Shown piece by piece: positions 1-8,479 of a stretch of 64,000 bases of DNA. Source of the DNA: Pontivivens insulae (GTDB lineage Bacteria; Pseudomonadota; Alphaproteobacteria; Rhodobacterales; Rhodobacteraceae). The notes beneath the pieces are model-generated. The model ran no database searches and had not been told where the DNA came from. It was given only the letters and a program-made list of their open reading frames with translations. The stretch covers positions 62,001 to 126,000 of the forward strand of contig NZ_OMKW01000003.1 in NCBI RefSeq assembly GCF_900302495.1, given 5' to 3'. The first letter of the stretch is position 1, and each line of letters starts with the position of its first letter. The position numbers were made by a program, and so were the translations under genes.

Positions 1-160
1 CGTCAAAGGCGTTGAAGCCACATTCGTAGGCCGAGACCTTTTCCGCATCCGGGTTGCGGACGGCGACGATCAGCGCCGCAAAAATCAGAATCAAGCCAAG
101 AACGATTGCCAGACCCAAAAACACAAGGATCGGCAGGTATTCGGTCAGCATATTGTCCAC
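1..160 (-). CDS. nuoA: NADH-quinone oxidoreductase subunit A, 5' part only
   Basis: Subunit A is a small membrane subunit of respiratory complex I. The 53 residues inside the window begin with [16 protein letters not shown], then a hydrophobic helix, then [19 protein letters not shown], which is the conserved NuoA loop with the Y-E-C-G motif. The start is taken as the GTG at 160 because a GGGGAG ribosome site (169-174) lies 8 bases upstream and the N-terminus then matches Paracoccus-type NuoA; the ATG at 151 is the alternative. The rest of the gene, and presumably the nuo operon, lies to the left of the window. Confidence 0.9.
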   Translation of the reverse strand, partial: MDNMLTEYLPILVFLGLAIVLGLILIFAALIVAVRNPDAEKVSAYECGFNAFD

Positions 161-318
161 CGGCGGAACTCCCCTTCGGCCGAACGGCCCGGCAGAGAGT
201 GCGCGGGGCCGCGTCACTTGTGCGTTGTGTAGACCCGTGCATGCGGTTGGTCAACGCTGGCCGGGCGGAATCTCGCCGGTTCGGGCGGTTCTGTCGCGCC
301 GGGCGTCAGGCTGGCCTG

Positions 319-1161
319 TCAGCCGCGAGAGACACGCAACAAGATTGCGCCCGCAAGCGTGACAAAGGCCGAAATCACCCTGCGAATGTTGAGTTTTTCG
401 TTCAGGATAAGCACCCCGATGGCCAGCGCGAAGAGAATCGATGTTTCGCGCAGGGCGGTGACCAAGGCGATGGGGGCTTGAGTGAATGCCCATGTCACGA
501 TTGCATAAGCCACGAACGAGGCCCCGCCCCCGATGAGCAGCAGGCCGCGCCGCGGCCCGACCAGTTGGCCCAGCAGATGTCGGCGGGTCAGCGCGGTGAA
601 CACGACAAAGACCATCGCGTTCAGGAATCCCAACCAGCCATAGTAGCCGAGTGCCGTACCAGCCGCCCGCGCGCCGATCCCATCCGACAGGCTGTAGGAA
701 GCGATGAAGCACGCGGTGATCAGCGCATAGACCGCAGAGATGCGATCCGGGCTCGCCTTGCCGCCGATGGCCACACTCGCCACGCCGCAGCCGATCAGCA
801 TGACGCCGATCTGCTGACCGAGGCTCAGCGTCTCACCCAATGCGGCGACAGAGACGAGCGCCACGATCAGCGGGGCCGCCCCGCGCGCAATCGGATAGAC
901 CTGCGTGAGATCGCCGGTGCGATAAGAGCGCAGGAGGAAGAGCTGATAGCCCAGATGAAGCACTGTGCTCAGCGCGATCCAGCCCCAACTCTCCAACGCC
1001 GGCATCGGAGAAATCGCCATCGCGATCAGTGCAAAGGGCGCATGGCCGATCACGACAGCGGCCATGGTCAAATCCTTGTCCGCCGCCCCCTTCACCATCG
1101 CGTTCCAGGAGGCATGCAGCGCTGCCGCCAGGATCACGGCCAGAAATACGGTGAGTGTCAT
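319..1161 (-). CDS. EamA/DMT-family transporter
   Basis: This is a 280-residue polytopic inner-membrane protein of the drug/metabolite transporter superfamily, made of two EamA repeats with about ten hydrophobic segments. The sequence IARGAAPLIVAL in the first repeat and LVTALRETSILFALAIG in the second are typical of the family. The ATG at 1161 is chosen because GGAGG (1167-1171) precedes it by 5 bases; an in-frame upstream extension has no such site. The substrate cannot be told from sequence; exporters of amino acids or metabolites are common in this family. It is a single-gene unit as far as can be seen. Confidence 0.85.
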   Translation of the reverse strand: MTLTVFLAVILAAALHASWNAMVKGAADKDLTMAAVVIGHAPFALIAMAISPMPALESWGWIALSTVLHLGYQLFLLRSYRTGDLTQVYPIARGAAPLIVALVSVAALGETLSLGQQIGVMLIGCGVASVAIGGKASPDRISAVYALITACFIASYSLSDGIGARAAGTALGYYGWLGFLNAMVFVVFTALTRRHLLGQLVGPRRGLLLIGGGASFVAYAIVTWAFTQAPIALVTALRETSILFALAIGVLILNEKLNIRRVISAFVTLAGAILLRVSRG

Positions 1162-1312
1162 GAGGGCCTCCGGGTGTGATTGATGAGAGGCTAGACGAGG
1201 TCTTGCCCCGTGGAAACCGTCACCTTGACGAAGGGGCCATGGAATAGATGAGCAGATTATCGGCAGAAGCCAGGCAGCCGATAACACTATAATGCGTAGG
1301 GATCACTTGAGC

Positions 1313-1708
1313 TTAGGCACCTTCGACGCAGGAACGGGACAGCAGGGTAGCGCCAGCGGTGTTGAGGCGGAGCAGGCCGCCGGCGCTGCGCAGGTCAGCG
1401 GTACAGCTTTGGCCCATCGCGTCGAAGGGAAGCGTTTGCGGGGTGCATCTGTTAGCCGCGCGGCCTTGTGCGATTTGTGCTGCGGCGAGAGTTATGGCAA
1501 CGCGGTGTGCTTCGGCGCGGGTGGTGGTGTGGGTGTGTGTGGCGAGGCGGAGGGCGGTCAGTATGGTGGTTTGGGTTTGCAGCAGGGCAATGGTGAGTAG
1601 GATCGATAGGCCCAAGAGGGTTGAGAGGAGGGTGAAACCGTCTTTTGTTGTCTTTGAGCGCAATGAAAATTCAACACAAAAATAGAATGACAAAATTCGC
1701 AATTTCAC
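1313..1708 (-). CDS. pseudopilin-like protein with prepilin-type N-terminus
   Basis: Up to 131 residues. The region RSKTTKDG/FTLLSTLLGLSILLTI is a class III (prepilin peptidase) signal: a short basic leader ending in Gly, then Phe and a hydrophobic helix. The usual Glu at position +5 is Ser here, which is also seen in some minor pseudopilins of the GspK type. The remainder is a short, Thr/Ala-rich periplasmic part with three Cys. The start is uncertain: GTG at 1708 gives a long leader, and GTG or TTG codons closer to the Gly would give a more normal one. No other pilus or secretion gene is nearby, so its partner machinery must be elsewhere or lost. Confidence 0.55.
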   Translation of the reverse strand: MKLRILSFYFCVEFSLRSKTTKDGFTLLSTLLGLSILLTIALLQTQTTILTALRLATHTHTTTRAEAHRVAITLAAAQIAQGRAANRCTPQTLPFDAMGQSCTADLRSAGGLLRLNTAGATLLSRSCVEGA

Positions 1709-1850
1709 CCACGTAATGAGTCAACTATTACACCCTACCAAAAAATAAACAATAAAAATACAAATAAAAAAAACACTATGATTAATATAAGGTGAAATAT
1801 AAAATCAATTATAAATTGCTTAATGAACTTCACGCACCCAAATCCTCAAT
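1709..1850. other. AT-rich spacer
   Basis: About 140 bases that are far richer in A and T than the surrounding DNA, with runs of A. It separates the Rhs remnant from the pseudopilin-like gene, both on the minus strand. I see no gene in it; it could hold the promoter of the pseudopilin-like gene. Its composition fits recently acquired DNA. Confidence 0.6.
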
Positions 1851-2750
1851 TCAGTTCGAGAAATGCTCTAGGCATTCGCATGCTAGCTCTGGAGCTACTA
1901 TACCGCCTAGCAAAATCGCCTGCGCCATCTCAGATGGCGTTGGATCACCACGATTCTCTATAGTGTAGCTAAGGTCTCCGAACGCCGCCGCAGTAGAACT
2001 CGCTGGGCCGACTGTTACTGCCGAACCTCTAGTAACCCATTTGCTACCTGTCCTTCTGCTTGCTGCCGTCACCACAGCGCTGGTAGCAGCAGAGGCACTG
2101 AGTCTTCCGGCTAGTGTCGCGGCATTTTCTTGAGCAGCATCTATCACTAGTTGCCGAAGACATTGCTGAAGTGCCGGATTGTCTTCTAGCTCGTTTGCTA
2201 AGCCTGAAAATGCTTGAGCAACTCGTTGGTCCCTGCATCCCCCCATCATACAGCGTGCGAGCCCTCTATAGTACGAACTCACGCCAGCTGAAAACTCGCC
2301 AACTCCGGAATCGTTCAATTCAGATGTCCACCCTACAAGTTGGCTGCCAAAATTACTGAAAGACATCGCCTCCAGTCCATGAAAGTCGGTATAGCTCATT
2401 GGGTTTTGTAGTGCGTATCCGTAGACGCTTGCACCATCGACGAGTCCAAGCGGATCTGCCTGCAAGTAGCGCCCGGTAACGGGGTCGTAGTCCCGCATCC
2501 AGTTCTGGTGCAGCCCGTGTTCGGATTGGAACCACTGGCCGGGGAAACGGATGTCGGTCTGGGTGTTTGCGCCGGTAGTGATCTCCACACCGCCGAAGGA
2601 CAGATAGCGGGCTTGCCATACGACATGGACCGTGCCGCCGATGCTCTCGGTCGCCATGACCGGGCGACCGATATGGTCCGTGCGGATGAAGAACACACAG
2701 CCGTTCTCGAAGATCGCCACGGGCCTGTTGCCGCTCAGCGGGCCAAGATA
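1851..2750 (-). pseudogene. 3' remnant of an Rhs-repeat (polymorphic toxin-type) gene
   Basis: The frame encodes the end of an Rhs core: FFIRTDHIGRPV, then FPGQWFQSEHGLHQNWMRDYD, PVTGRYLQADPLGL and the closing NPMSYTDFHGLEA, after which comes a unique tail of about 170 residues. Rhs proteins are normally well over 1,000 residues with many YD repeats; here everything upstream is missing. The homologous frame runs to 2750 and meets a TGA at 2751-2753, only 17 bases from the 3' end of tRNA-Asp. No good start is present (GTG at 2720 is the first candidate), so I treat it as a truncated remnant or silent tail cassette. The tail matches no toxin family I recognise and no immunity gene follows it. 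Confidence 0.75.
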
Positions 2751-2767
2751 TCATCATGAGAAGAAAG

Positions 2768-2844
2768 TGGCGCGGTTGACGGGGCTCGAACCCGCGACCT
2801 CCGGCGTGACAGGCCGGCACTCTAACCAACTGAGCTACAACCGC
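2768..2844 (-). tRNA. tRNA-Asp (GTC), copy 1
   Basis: A 77-base cloverleaf: acceptor GCGGTTG/CAACCGC, discriminator G, encoded CCA, anticodon stem CCGGC/GCCGG around loop CTGTCAC (anticodon GTC), and T-loop TTCGAGC. It is identical to the copy 121 bases away. The Rhs remnant begins just beyond its 3' end. Confidence 0.97.
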
Positions 2845-2888
2845 GCAGACCCTTTCGGGCGGTGCCCTGCCCGGGCCGGGAGAAGCGG

Positions 2889-2965
2889 TGGCGCGGTTGA
2901 CGGGGCTCGAACCCGCGACCTCCGGCGTGACAGGCCGGCACTCTAACCAACTGAGCTACAACCGC
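2889..2965 (-). tRNA. tRNA-Asp (GTC), copy 2
   Basis: The same 77-base sequence as copy 1, with encoded CCA and anticodon GTC. The two copies are separated by 44 bases and are probably co-transcribed; the GC-rich spacer can fold and may aid processing. Confidence 0.97.
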
Positions 2966-3150
2966 AGCCGCTTCGTGACCCGGCGAACCGGGCGTGAAGG
3001 GTGTTTATGAATCGCCGCGCAGGAGGTCAAGCGGATAACGCGACTTGGCGCGTCGAATTGCCGACTTTCTCTCATCTCGTCCCGGCGAGACATGTCATGC
3101 GCGCGCACCGATACGAGCAAGGGCACATTTGGTGCAACGCTGAAGGAAAA

Positions 3151-3226
3151 TGGTGGGACGTACTGGATTCGAACCAGTGACCCCAGCGATGTGAACACTG
3201 TGCTCTACCAACTGAGCTAACGTCCC
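3151..3226 (-). tRNA. tRNA-Val (CAC)
   Basis: A 76-base cloverleaf with acceptor GGGACGT/ACGTCCC, discriminator A, encoded CCA, anticodon stem CAGTG/CGCTG and loop TTCACAT (anticodon CAC). It lies on the same strand as the two tRNA-Asp genes, 185 bases upstream of them; I see no gene in the interval. Confidence 0.96.
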
Positions 3227-3277
3227 GGGTCGGACGCGGGTATCGCGTCTTGCCCGCAGATCGTCAAGCGCAAATCG

Positions 3278-3937
3278 TCAGGGCAGCAGACGCTCCAGCA
3301 GCGCGGGCAGATCATCGTAGTGATCGAGGATCGCATCCGGCGCAAGCTCTGCAATATCGGGGCCGAGCGGGCCGAAGCCGACCAGCACGCAAGGCGCCTT
3401 TGCATTCGCGGCGGTCTTGCGATCCGTGATCGTGTCGCCCATCAGCACACAACGAGCGGGATCACCGCCTGCACGTCGCACCGTCTCGAAAAGGTGTTCA
3501 GGATCGGGCTTTCGGACCGGCAGCGTGTCCGCCCCCAGCATGGAGGCAAAGCGATCCCGAATGCCCAGACGCCCCAGCAACGTTTCGGCCAGCCCTTCAG
3601 GCTTGTTGGTGCACACCGCGAGGATCCAGCCCTGCGCAGTGAGACGGTCGAGGCAGGCCTCCACGCCGGGATAGAGGACCGTTTGGTCATCGATGCAACC
3701 AGCATAGTGAGTGAGCAGCGTCTGGTATTCCTCATCAATGAGGACGTCATCGACGCCCAACCGCTCCACGCCGAGACGCAGCATCGCGCGCCCTCCCGCG
3801 AAAGCGGTCAGCGCATCGGCCACCGGATCAAGGGGCTTGCCCAGGCCCCTCCCCTCGAAACAGGCATTCGCCGCCGCAATCAGATCGGCGGACGTGTCGG
3901 CGAGAGTTCCGTCGAGATCGAAGACGGCGGTGCGCAT
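3278..3937 (-). CDS. gph: HAD-IA phosphatase, phosphoglycolate phosphatase-like
   Basis: A 219-residue cytoplasmic HAD hydrolase. Motif I is VFDLDGTLADT (nucleophile Asp8, acid/base Asp10), motif II the Thr in CTNKPEG, motif III the Lys in VRKPDPEHL, and motif IV GDTITDRKTA. The helical cap between motifs I and II is that of the Gph group, which removes 2-phosphoglycolate formed in DNA repair or by Rubisco. Substrate assignment within HAD-IA enzymes is never certain from sequence alone. It is divergent from glmU, and the 120-base gap between them holds both promoters. Confidence 0.8.
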   Translation of the reverse strand: MRTAVFDLDGTLADTSADLIAAANACFEGRGLGKPLDPVADALTAFAGGRAMLRLGVERLGVDDVLIDEEYQTLLTHYAGCIDDQTVLYPGVEACLDRLTAQGWILAVCTNKPEGLAETLLGRLGIRDRFASMLGADTLPVRKPDPEHLFETVRRAGGDPARCVLMGDTITDRKTAANAKAPCVLVGFGPLGPDIAELAPDAILDHYDDLPALLERLLP

Positions 3938-4057
3938 GGGCAGGCTCCTGAAATTGAACCGGCTCTGTCACCGATTGAAGGAATTGCTGATCGCCCGGTG
4001 GTTCCGGCCCCCGCGCAAGGTTGATATAAGGCCCGCGTCGAACAGGAGCCAATAAAA

Positions 4058-5401
4058 ATGAACACAGCTCTCATCGTGCTGGCCGCCGGTCAGGGATCGC
4101 GCATGAAATCGGACCTGCCCAAGGTTCTGCATGAGGTGGCAGGCGCCTCACTTCTTGTCCACGCGTTGCGATCGGGCGACGGGATCGACCCGGCCCGGAT
4201 CGTCGTGGTCACGGGTCATGGGGGCGCGCAGGTCGCTGCGGCGGCACGCGATTGGCGCGAGGAAATCTCCATTGCCACTCAGGAAGAGCAGTTGGGCACT
4301 GCGCACGCGGTTGCACAGGCCAGCGCGGCGCTTGCGGAGTTCGAGGGCGATGCCGTCGTCCTCTATGGTGATACGCCGTTTATTGCGCCGGACACGTTGC
4401 GCGCGATGCTCGACGAACGGCGCGCTGGCGCAGACGTTGTGGTGCTGGGCTTTGAGGCGGCCGATCCGGGCAGCTATGGCAGGCTCAAGACCGGACCGGA
4501 CGGGTTAGAGGCCATCGTGGAGGCAAAGGAGGCAACGCCCGAGGAACTCGCCATCACCTTGTGCAATTCGGGTGTGATCTGCGCGGATCGGGCGACGCTT
4601 TTTGAGCTGATCGAGGCGGTCGACAACAAGAATGCAAAGGGTGAGTACTACCTCACCGATATTGTCGAGATTGCGCGGGGACGTGCGCTGCGCTGTGCCG
4701 CTGTGACCTGCGACGAGGCGGAGACGCTGGGCGTGAACTCCCGCCGTGATATGGCCGCGGCGGAGACCGTGTTTCAGTCTGGCATGCGTGCGGCGATGAT
4801 GGACAATGGCGTCACGCTGCAATCGCCCGACACGACCTATTTCAGTTTTGATACCCATATTGGGCCAGACACAGTTGTCGGCCCGCATGTGGTGTTCGGA
4901 CCGGGGGTGACGGTGGAAAACGGTGCGGAGATCCGGGCCTTTTCCCATCTGGAGGATTGCCACGTCGCGCGGGGCGCTCAGATCGGCCCCTATGCGCGTC
5001 TGCGTCCGGGTGCCGAGTTGCAGGAGGGCGCGCGTGTCGGCAACTTCTGTGAGATCAAGAACGCCGTCGTCGAACCCGGCGCGAAGGTCAATCACCTGAC
5101 CTATATCGGCGACGCACGGGTGGGTGAGAAGGCCAATATCGGCGCGGGTACAATTACCTGCAATTACGACGGTGTGTTCAAGCATCACACGGATATTGGC
5201 GCGGGTGCCTTTATCGGCTCGAACTCGGCCCTCGTGGCACCCGTTTCGATTGCCCAGGGCGGTTATGTCGCCTCCGGCTCTGTCGTGACAAGCGATGTCG
5301 GCCCCGGCGATCTGGCGATTGCGCGTGCGCGGCAAGTGAACAAGACCGGCCTTGGCGCGCGCATGGTCGCGCGGCTCAAGGCGATGAAGGAGAAACGCTG
5401 A
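4058..5401 (+). CDS. glmU: bifunctional GlmU: GlcN-1-P acetyltransferase / GlcNAc-1-P uridyltransferase
   Basis: This 447-residue enzyme makes UDP-GlcNAc for peptidoglycan and lipopolysaccharide. The N-terminal half is a nucleotidyltransferase with LAAGQGSRMKSDLPKVL, YGDTP, and NSGV..., then NAKGEYYLTDIVE. From about residue 245 the left-handed beta-helix follows, with hexapeptide repeats and the acetyltransferase motif HLTYIGDARVGEKANIGAGT and NYDG. It overlaps glmS by one base (TGATG), so the two consecutive steps of the same pathway are translationally coupled. The ATG at 4058 gives a normal N-terminus. Confidence 0.97.
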   Translation: MNTALIVLAAGQGSRMKSDLPKVLHEVAGASLLVHALRSGDGIDPARIVVVTGHGGAQVAAAARDWREEISIATQEEQLGTAHAVAQASAALAEFEGDAVVLYGDTPFIAPDTLRAMLDERRAGADVVVLGFEAADPGSYGRLKTGPDGLEAIVEAKEATPEELAITLCNSGVICADRATLFELIEAVDNKNAKGEYYLTDIVEIARGRALRCAAVTCDEAETLGVNSRRDMAAAETVFQSGMRAAMMDNGVTLQSPDTTYFSFDTHIGPDTVVGPHVVFGPGVTVENGAEIRAFSHLEDCHVARGAQIGPYARLRPGAELQEGARVGNFCEIKNAVVEPGAKVNHLTYIGDARVGEKANIGAGTITCNYDGVFKHHTDIGAGAFIGSNSALVAPVSIAQGGYVASGSVVTSDVGPGDLAIARARQVNKTGLGARMVARLKAMKEKR

Positions 5402-7224
5402 TGTGTGGTATTATCGGCATTCTTGGCAATCACGCCGCCGCTCCGCTGATGGTCGAGGCGCTGCGCCGTCTTGAATATCGCGGTTATGACAGTGCGGGGA
5501 TCGCGACGGTGCATGAAGGCAAGCTCGACCGTCGACGCGCTGTCGGCAAGTTGGGCGCCCTGGCTGACCTGCTGGTCGATAACCCGATCAAGGGACGGAT
5601 CGGCATAGGTCACACGCGTTGGGCCACCCATGGCAAGCCGACCGTGAACAATGCACACCCGCATCAATCCGGCCCCGTCGCAGTGGTGCACAACGGGATC
5701 ATCGAGAACTTCAAAGAACTGCGCGCGGAACTTGCGGATGCGGGCAAGACCTTCGTGACCGAGACGGATACCGAGACGGTCGCGATGATCTGCGCCTACC
5801 AGATGGAACAGGGACTGTCCCCGGTTGAGGCGGCACGGGCGACGCTGGCAAAACTCGACGGCGCATTTGCACTGTGCTTCCTCTTCGAAGGGGAAGAAGA
5901 CTTGATGGTTGCCGCACGCAAAGGTTCCCCCTTGGCTGTTGGCCGTGGGGATGGAGAGATGTTCGTCGGCTCGGACGCGATGGCACTGGGCCCGCTGACG
6001 CGCAACATCACCTATCTGGATGATGGCGACCATGTTGTTGTCACGCGGGACGGTGCCGAGATCTTCGACACGTCGGGTGCTGCGGTTCAACGGCCTGAAA
6101 AGGTTGTGCAGCTCGACAACGTGGTGGCTGAGCGCGGTCGCCATAAGCATTTCATGGCCAAGGAAATCCATGAACAGGCGGAGATTCTGTCGGATCTTGT
6201 CCTGCGCTCGACCAATGCGGACCGGACCAGGGTTGAGGGTCCGGCCAGCGAAGTGGACTTCAGCGCCACGACCCGGTTGGTGATGGTTGCCTGCGGCACC
6301 GCCTTTTATGCCTGCCATGTCGCCAAATACTGGTTCGAGCAATTGGCGCGCATTCCAGTGGAAATCGATGTCGCCTCGGAGTTTCGCTATCGCGAGCCGC
6401 CGGTGCAGGCGGGGGATGCGGCGCTCTTCGTCTCTCAATCGGGGGAGACGGCGGATACGCTGGCCGCACTTGAATACTGCAAGGGCAAGGCCGGGCAGAT
6501 CATTGGGGTTTTGAACACGACCGAAAGCTCCATCGGGCGCGCCTCGGATGTGATCCTGCCAATCCATGCCGGTCCGGAGATCGGCGTTGCCTCGACCAAG
6601 GCCTTTACGTGCCAGCTGCTGACCCTGTTGAAACTGGCGGTCAGCGCCGGACGCCAGCGCGGCACGCTCAGTGCCGAGGACGAAGCACGGATCGTGCGGC
6701 AGCTCTACTCCCTGCCGCGGCTCATTCAGGACGCGATGACTGCCGAGGACGAGGTGCGCGACATTGCGCATTGGCTTTCGTCTGCGCGGGACATTCTGTT
6801 CCTGGGCCGAGGCCCGATGTATCCGCTGGCCCTGGAGGGCGCGCTGAAGCTGAAGGAGATCAGCTATATCCACGCCGAAGGCTATGCGTCAGGGGAGCTG
6901 AAACACGGCCCCATCGCCCTGATCGACGAGCACGTACCTGTCATCGTTTTCGCACCGCGCGATGCACTGTTCGAAAAGCTGGTCAGCAACATGCAGGAGG
7001 TGATGGCCCGTGGCGGTCAGGTACTGTTGGTCACCGACGAGGAAGGCGCGCGAATCGCGCAAGATGGCACGGCACGCGTGCTGAAAATGCCGACGCTCGA
7101 CCCACTGTTGGCCCCCATCGTCTATGCCATTCCGGCGCAGTTGATCGCCTATCATACCGCTGTGACAAAAGGGACGGATGTCGATCAGCCACGCAATCTC
7201 GCCAAGTCGGTTACGGTGGAGTAA
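5401..7224 (+). CDS. glmS: glutamine:fructose-6-phosphate amidotransferase (isomerizing)
   Basis: At 607 residues this is a standard GlmS. It starts with MCGIIGILGN, in which Cys2 is the glutaminase nucleophile. The Ntn domain contains GHTRWATHGKP and NGIIENF; two SIS sugar-isomerase domains follow, with ACGTAFYA, SQSGETADTLAAL and the E-x-K near LEGALKLKEISY. The C-terminal tail ends DVDQPRNLAKSVTVE, which carries the family's end motif that closes the active site. It produces GlcN-6-P for GlmU, encoded immediately upstream with a 1-bp overlap. I see no glmS ribozyme, as expected outside Firmicutes. Confidence 0.98.
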   Translation: MCGIIGILGNHAAAPLMVEALRRLEYRGYDSAGIATVHEGKLDRRRAVGKLGALADLLVDNPIKGRIGIGHTRWATHGKPTVNNAHPHQSGPVAVVHNGIIENFKELRAELADAGKTFVTETDTETVAMICAYQMEQGLSPVEAARATLAKLDGAFALCFLFEGEEDLMVAARKGSPLAVGRGDGEMFVGSDAMALGPLTRNITYLDDGDHVVVTRDGAEIFDTSGAAVQRPEKVVQLDNVVAERGRHKHFMAKEIHEQAEILSDLVLRSTNADRTRVEGPASEVDFSATTRLVMVACGTAFYACHVAKYWFEQLARIPVEIDVASEFRYREPPVQAGDAALFVSQSGETADTLAALEYCKGKAGQIIGVLNTTESSIGRASDVILPIHAGPEIGVASTKAFTCQLLTLLKLAVSAGRQRGTLSAEDEARIVRQLYSLPRLIQDAMTAEDEVRDIAHWLSSARDILFLGRGPMYPLALEGALKLKEISYIHAEGYASGELKHGPIALIDEHVPVIVFAPRDALFEKLVSNMQEVMARGGQVLLVTDEEGARIAQDGTARVLKMPTLDPLLAPIVYAIPAQLIAYHTAVTKGTDVDQPRNLAKSVTVE

Positions 7225-7288
7225 GCTCTCCAAAATAGAGACCCGGAAAACGGGCATATTGTTGAGGTATTTGGGAAGGAACCCGGGC

Positions 7289-7774
7289 ATGAGATTGAAA
7301 ATTGCTGCAGCCGTGGCGCTGCTGGGTGTGGTTGCCGGTTGTGCGCCGCAAGTGTCGTTGTTGCCGGCAGGCTCGTTGGTGCGGAACGGCTGCTATACCG
7401 TTGACATCTATGACGATGCCTATGGCCGCAATGAGGTCCAGGCACCTAAAGAGGGTCTGCCTGCGAACTGGAATGCCTATCTGGGCGTTTGGGGCGACAG
7501 CGCGTGGAACGGCGGCCAGTGTCACGAATTGTGGGTGACGGAGGTGTTTCAGGACGGCTCTGCCGTGATCATCGACACGACGGCACCGTTTGGCGATCTG
7601 CGTGCGGTAAGCCATCGTGGCCCGGCGCGGATCAATAGTGCCGGTGATCTCGTCGTCGCCCATCGCAGCGGGCGCAGTGTCGTCTATAGTTTTGAGGGCA
7701 GCCGCCTGCGCGGTCTGCGCTATAATGAAGACGGTTCAGTGGATCAGGTGCTGTTGTCGCGCCAACCGCAGTGA
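7289..7774 (+). CDS. hypothetical lipoprotein
   Basis: A 161-residue protein with a lipoprotein signal: MRLKIAAAVALLGVVAGC, with a V-A-G-C lipobox at Cys18. The ATG at 7289 follows GGAAGGA by 8 bases and is preferred to an upstream ATG at 7178 that lies inside glmS. The mature part is mainly polar, with predicted beta strands and motifs such as GDSAWNGGQCHELWV. I do not recognise the family. Its stop overlaps the GTG start of the AlkD-like gene, so the two are co-translated, but no shared function is obvious. Confidence 0.75.
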   Translation: MRLKIAAAVALLGVVAGCAPQVSLLPAGSLVRNGCYTVDIYDDAYGRNEVQAPKEGLPANWNAYLGVWGDSAWNGGQCHELWVTEVFQDGSAVIIDTTAPFGDLRAVSHRGPARINSAGDLVVAHRSGRSVVYSFEGSRLRGLRYNEDGSVDQVLLSRQPQ

Positions 7775-8454
7775 CGACCTCTGCAACAGCGATCGAAGAA
7801 CTGCGCGCGGCGGGAGATTCCGCCCGTGCAGAAGAAATGGCTGCCTATCACAAGGCCGACCGGCCCTATCTGGGCTTGGCCAATGGTGATGTGGAGGCGA
7901 TGTGCCGTCGTTGGCGCGAGGGCCTGGACCGTGATGGCCGCGTCGCATTGGCAATCGGGCTTTGGGACAGCAATATATTCGAGGCCCGCATCGCGGCAGG
8001 AAAGGTCTTGGTGCAGGCGCGGATCAAGCCTGATGACGCCCCCGTCTGGGATGCTATCAAACAGTTTGCGCTGGAGTTCGACAGCTGGGCCATTGCCGAT
8101 GCCGTCGCCAAGGCGGCCGAACGGCGGATCGCGGCGGATCTGACCCGATTTGACGAACTGGCAGACTGGGCCGAGGCAGAGAATATGTGGATGCGGCGCG
8201 CCACGCTCGTCTTCACGCTGCCTTGGGCAAAGGGACGCAACCCGTCACCAGAGGAAGCTGCACGGCGCGAGCAGGCGCTCGGCTGGGCCGCGCATTACAC
8301 CACAGACCCCGAATGGTTCATGCAAAAAGCAGTTTCGTGGTGGTTGCGGACACTCTCACGCCACGATCCAGAGCGGGTGCACGCCTTTGTCGCGGCGCAT
8401 GGCGAGGCGATGAAGCCCTTTGCACAGAAAGATGCGTTGCGCCTGATCACCTGA
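7771..8454 (+). CDS. AlkD-like DNA alkylation repair protein
   Basis: A 227-residue all-helical protein of HEAT-like repeats. AlkD-family proteins are DNA glycosylases that remove bulky or positively charged alkylated bases. The residues DSWAIADAVA and WMRRATLVFTLPWAKGRNPSPEE match the repeat region that carries the conserved Trp, Asp and Arg of the DNA-binding cleft. The start is GTG at 7771, within the upstream stop (GTGA). It converges on the antiporter gene. Activity is inferred; some AlkD-like proteins in bacteria lack glycosylase activity. Confidence 0.75.
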   Translation: MTTSATAIEELRAAGDSARAEEMAAYHKADRPYLGLANGDVEAMCRRWREGLDRDGRVALAIGLWDSNIFEARIAAGKVLVQARIKPDDAPVWDAIKQFALEFDSWAIADAVAKAAERRIAADLTRFDELADWAEAENMWMRRATLVFTLPWAKGRNPSPEEAARREQALGWAAHYTTDPEWFMQKAVSWWLRTLSRHDPERVHAFVAAHGEAMKPFAQKDALRLIT

Positions 8455-8479
8455 TCGCAGCGCGTCGAACCTTGCCGGG

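Noticed and set aside
106-1179. 357-codon plus-strand frame over the EamA gene
   Set aside because: Antisense to the transporter; Arg/His/Gln-rich without hydrophobic or domain features.
2768-2965. The two tRNA-Asp copies as attL and attR of an island
   Set aside because: Both copies are complete and only 44 bases apart, with nothing between; tandem duplication is the simpler reading.
5380-5401. glmS ribozyme before glmS
   Set aside because: glmU and glmS overlap by one base, leaving no room for a leader RNA.
5263-6873. A 536-codon open frame on the minus strand
   Set aside because: Antisense shadow of glmS; the plus strand has full amidotransferase and isomerase motifs.
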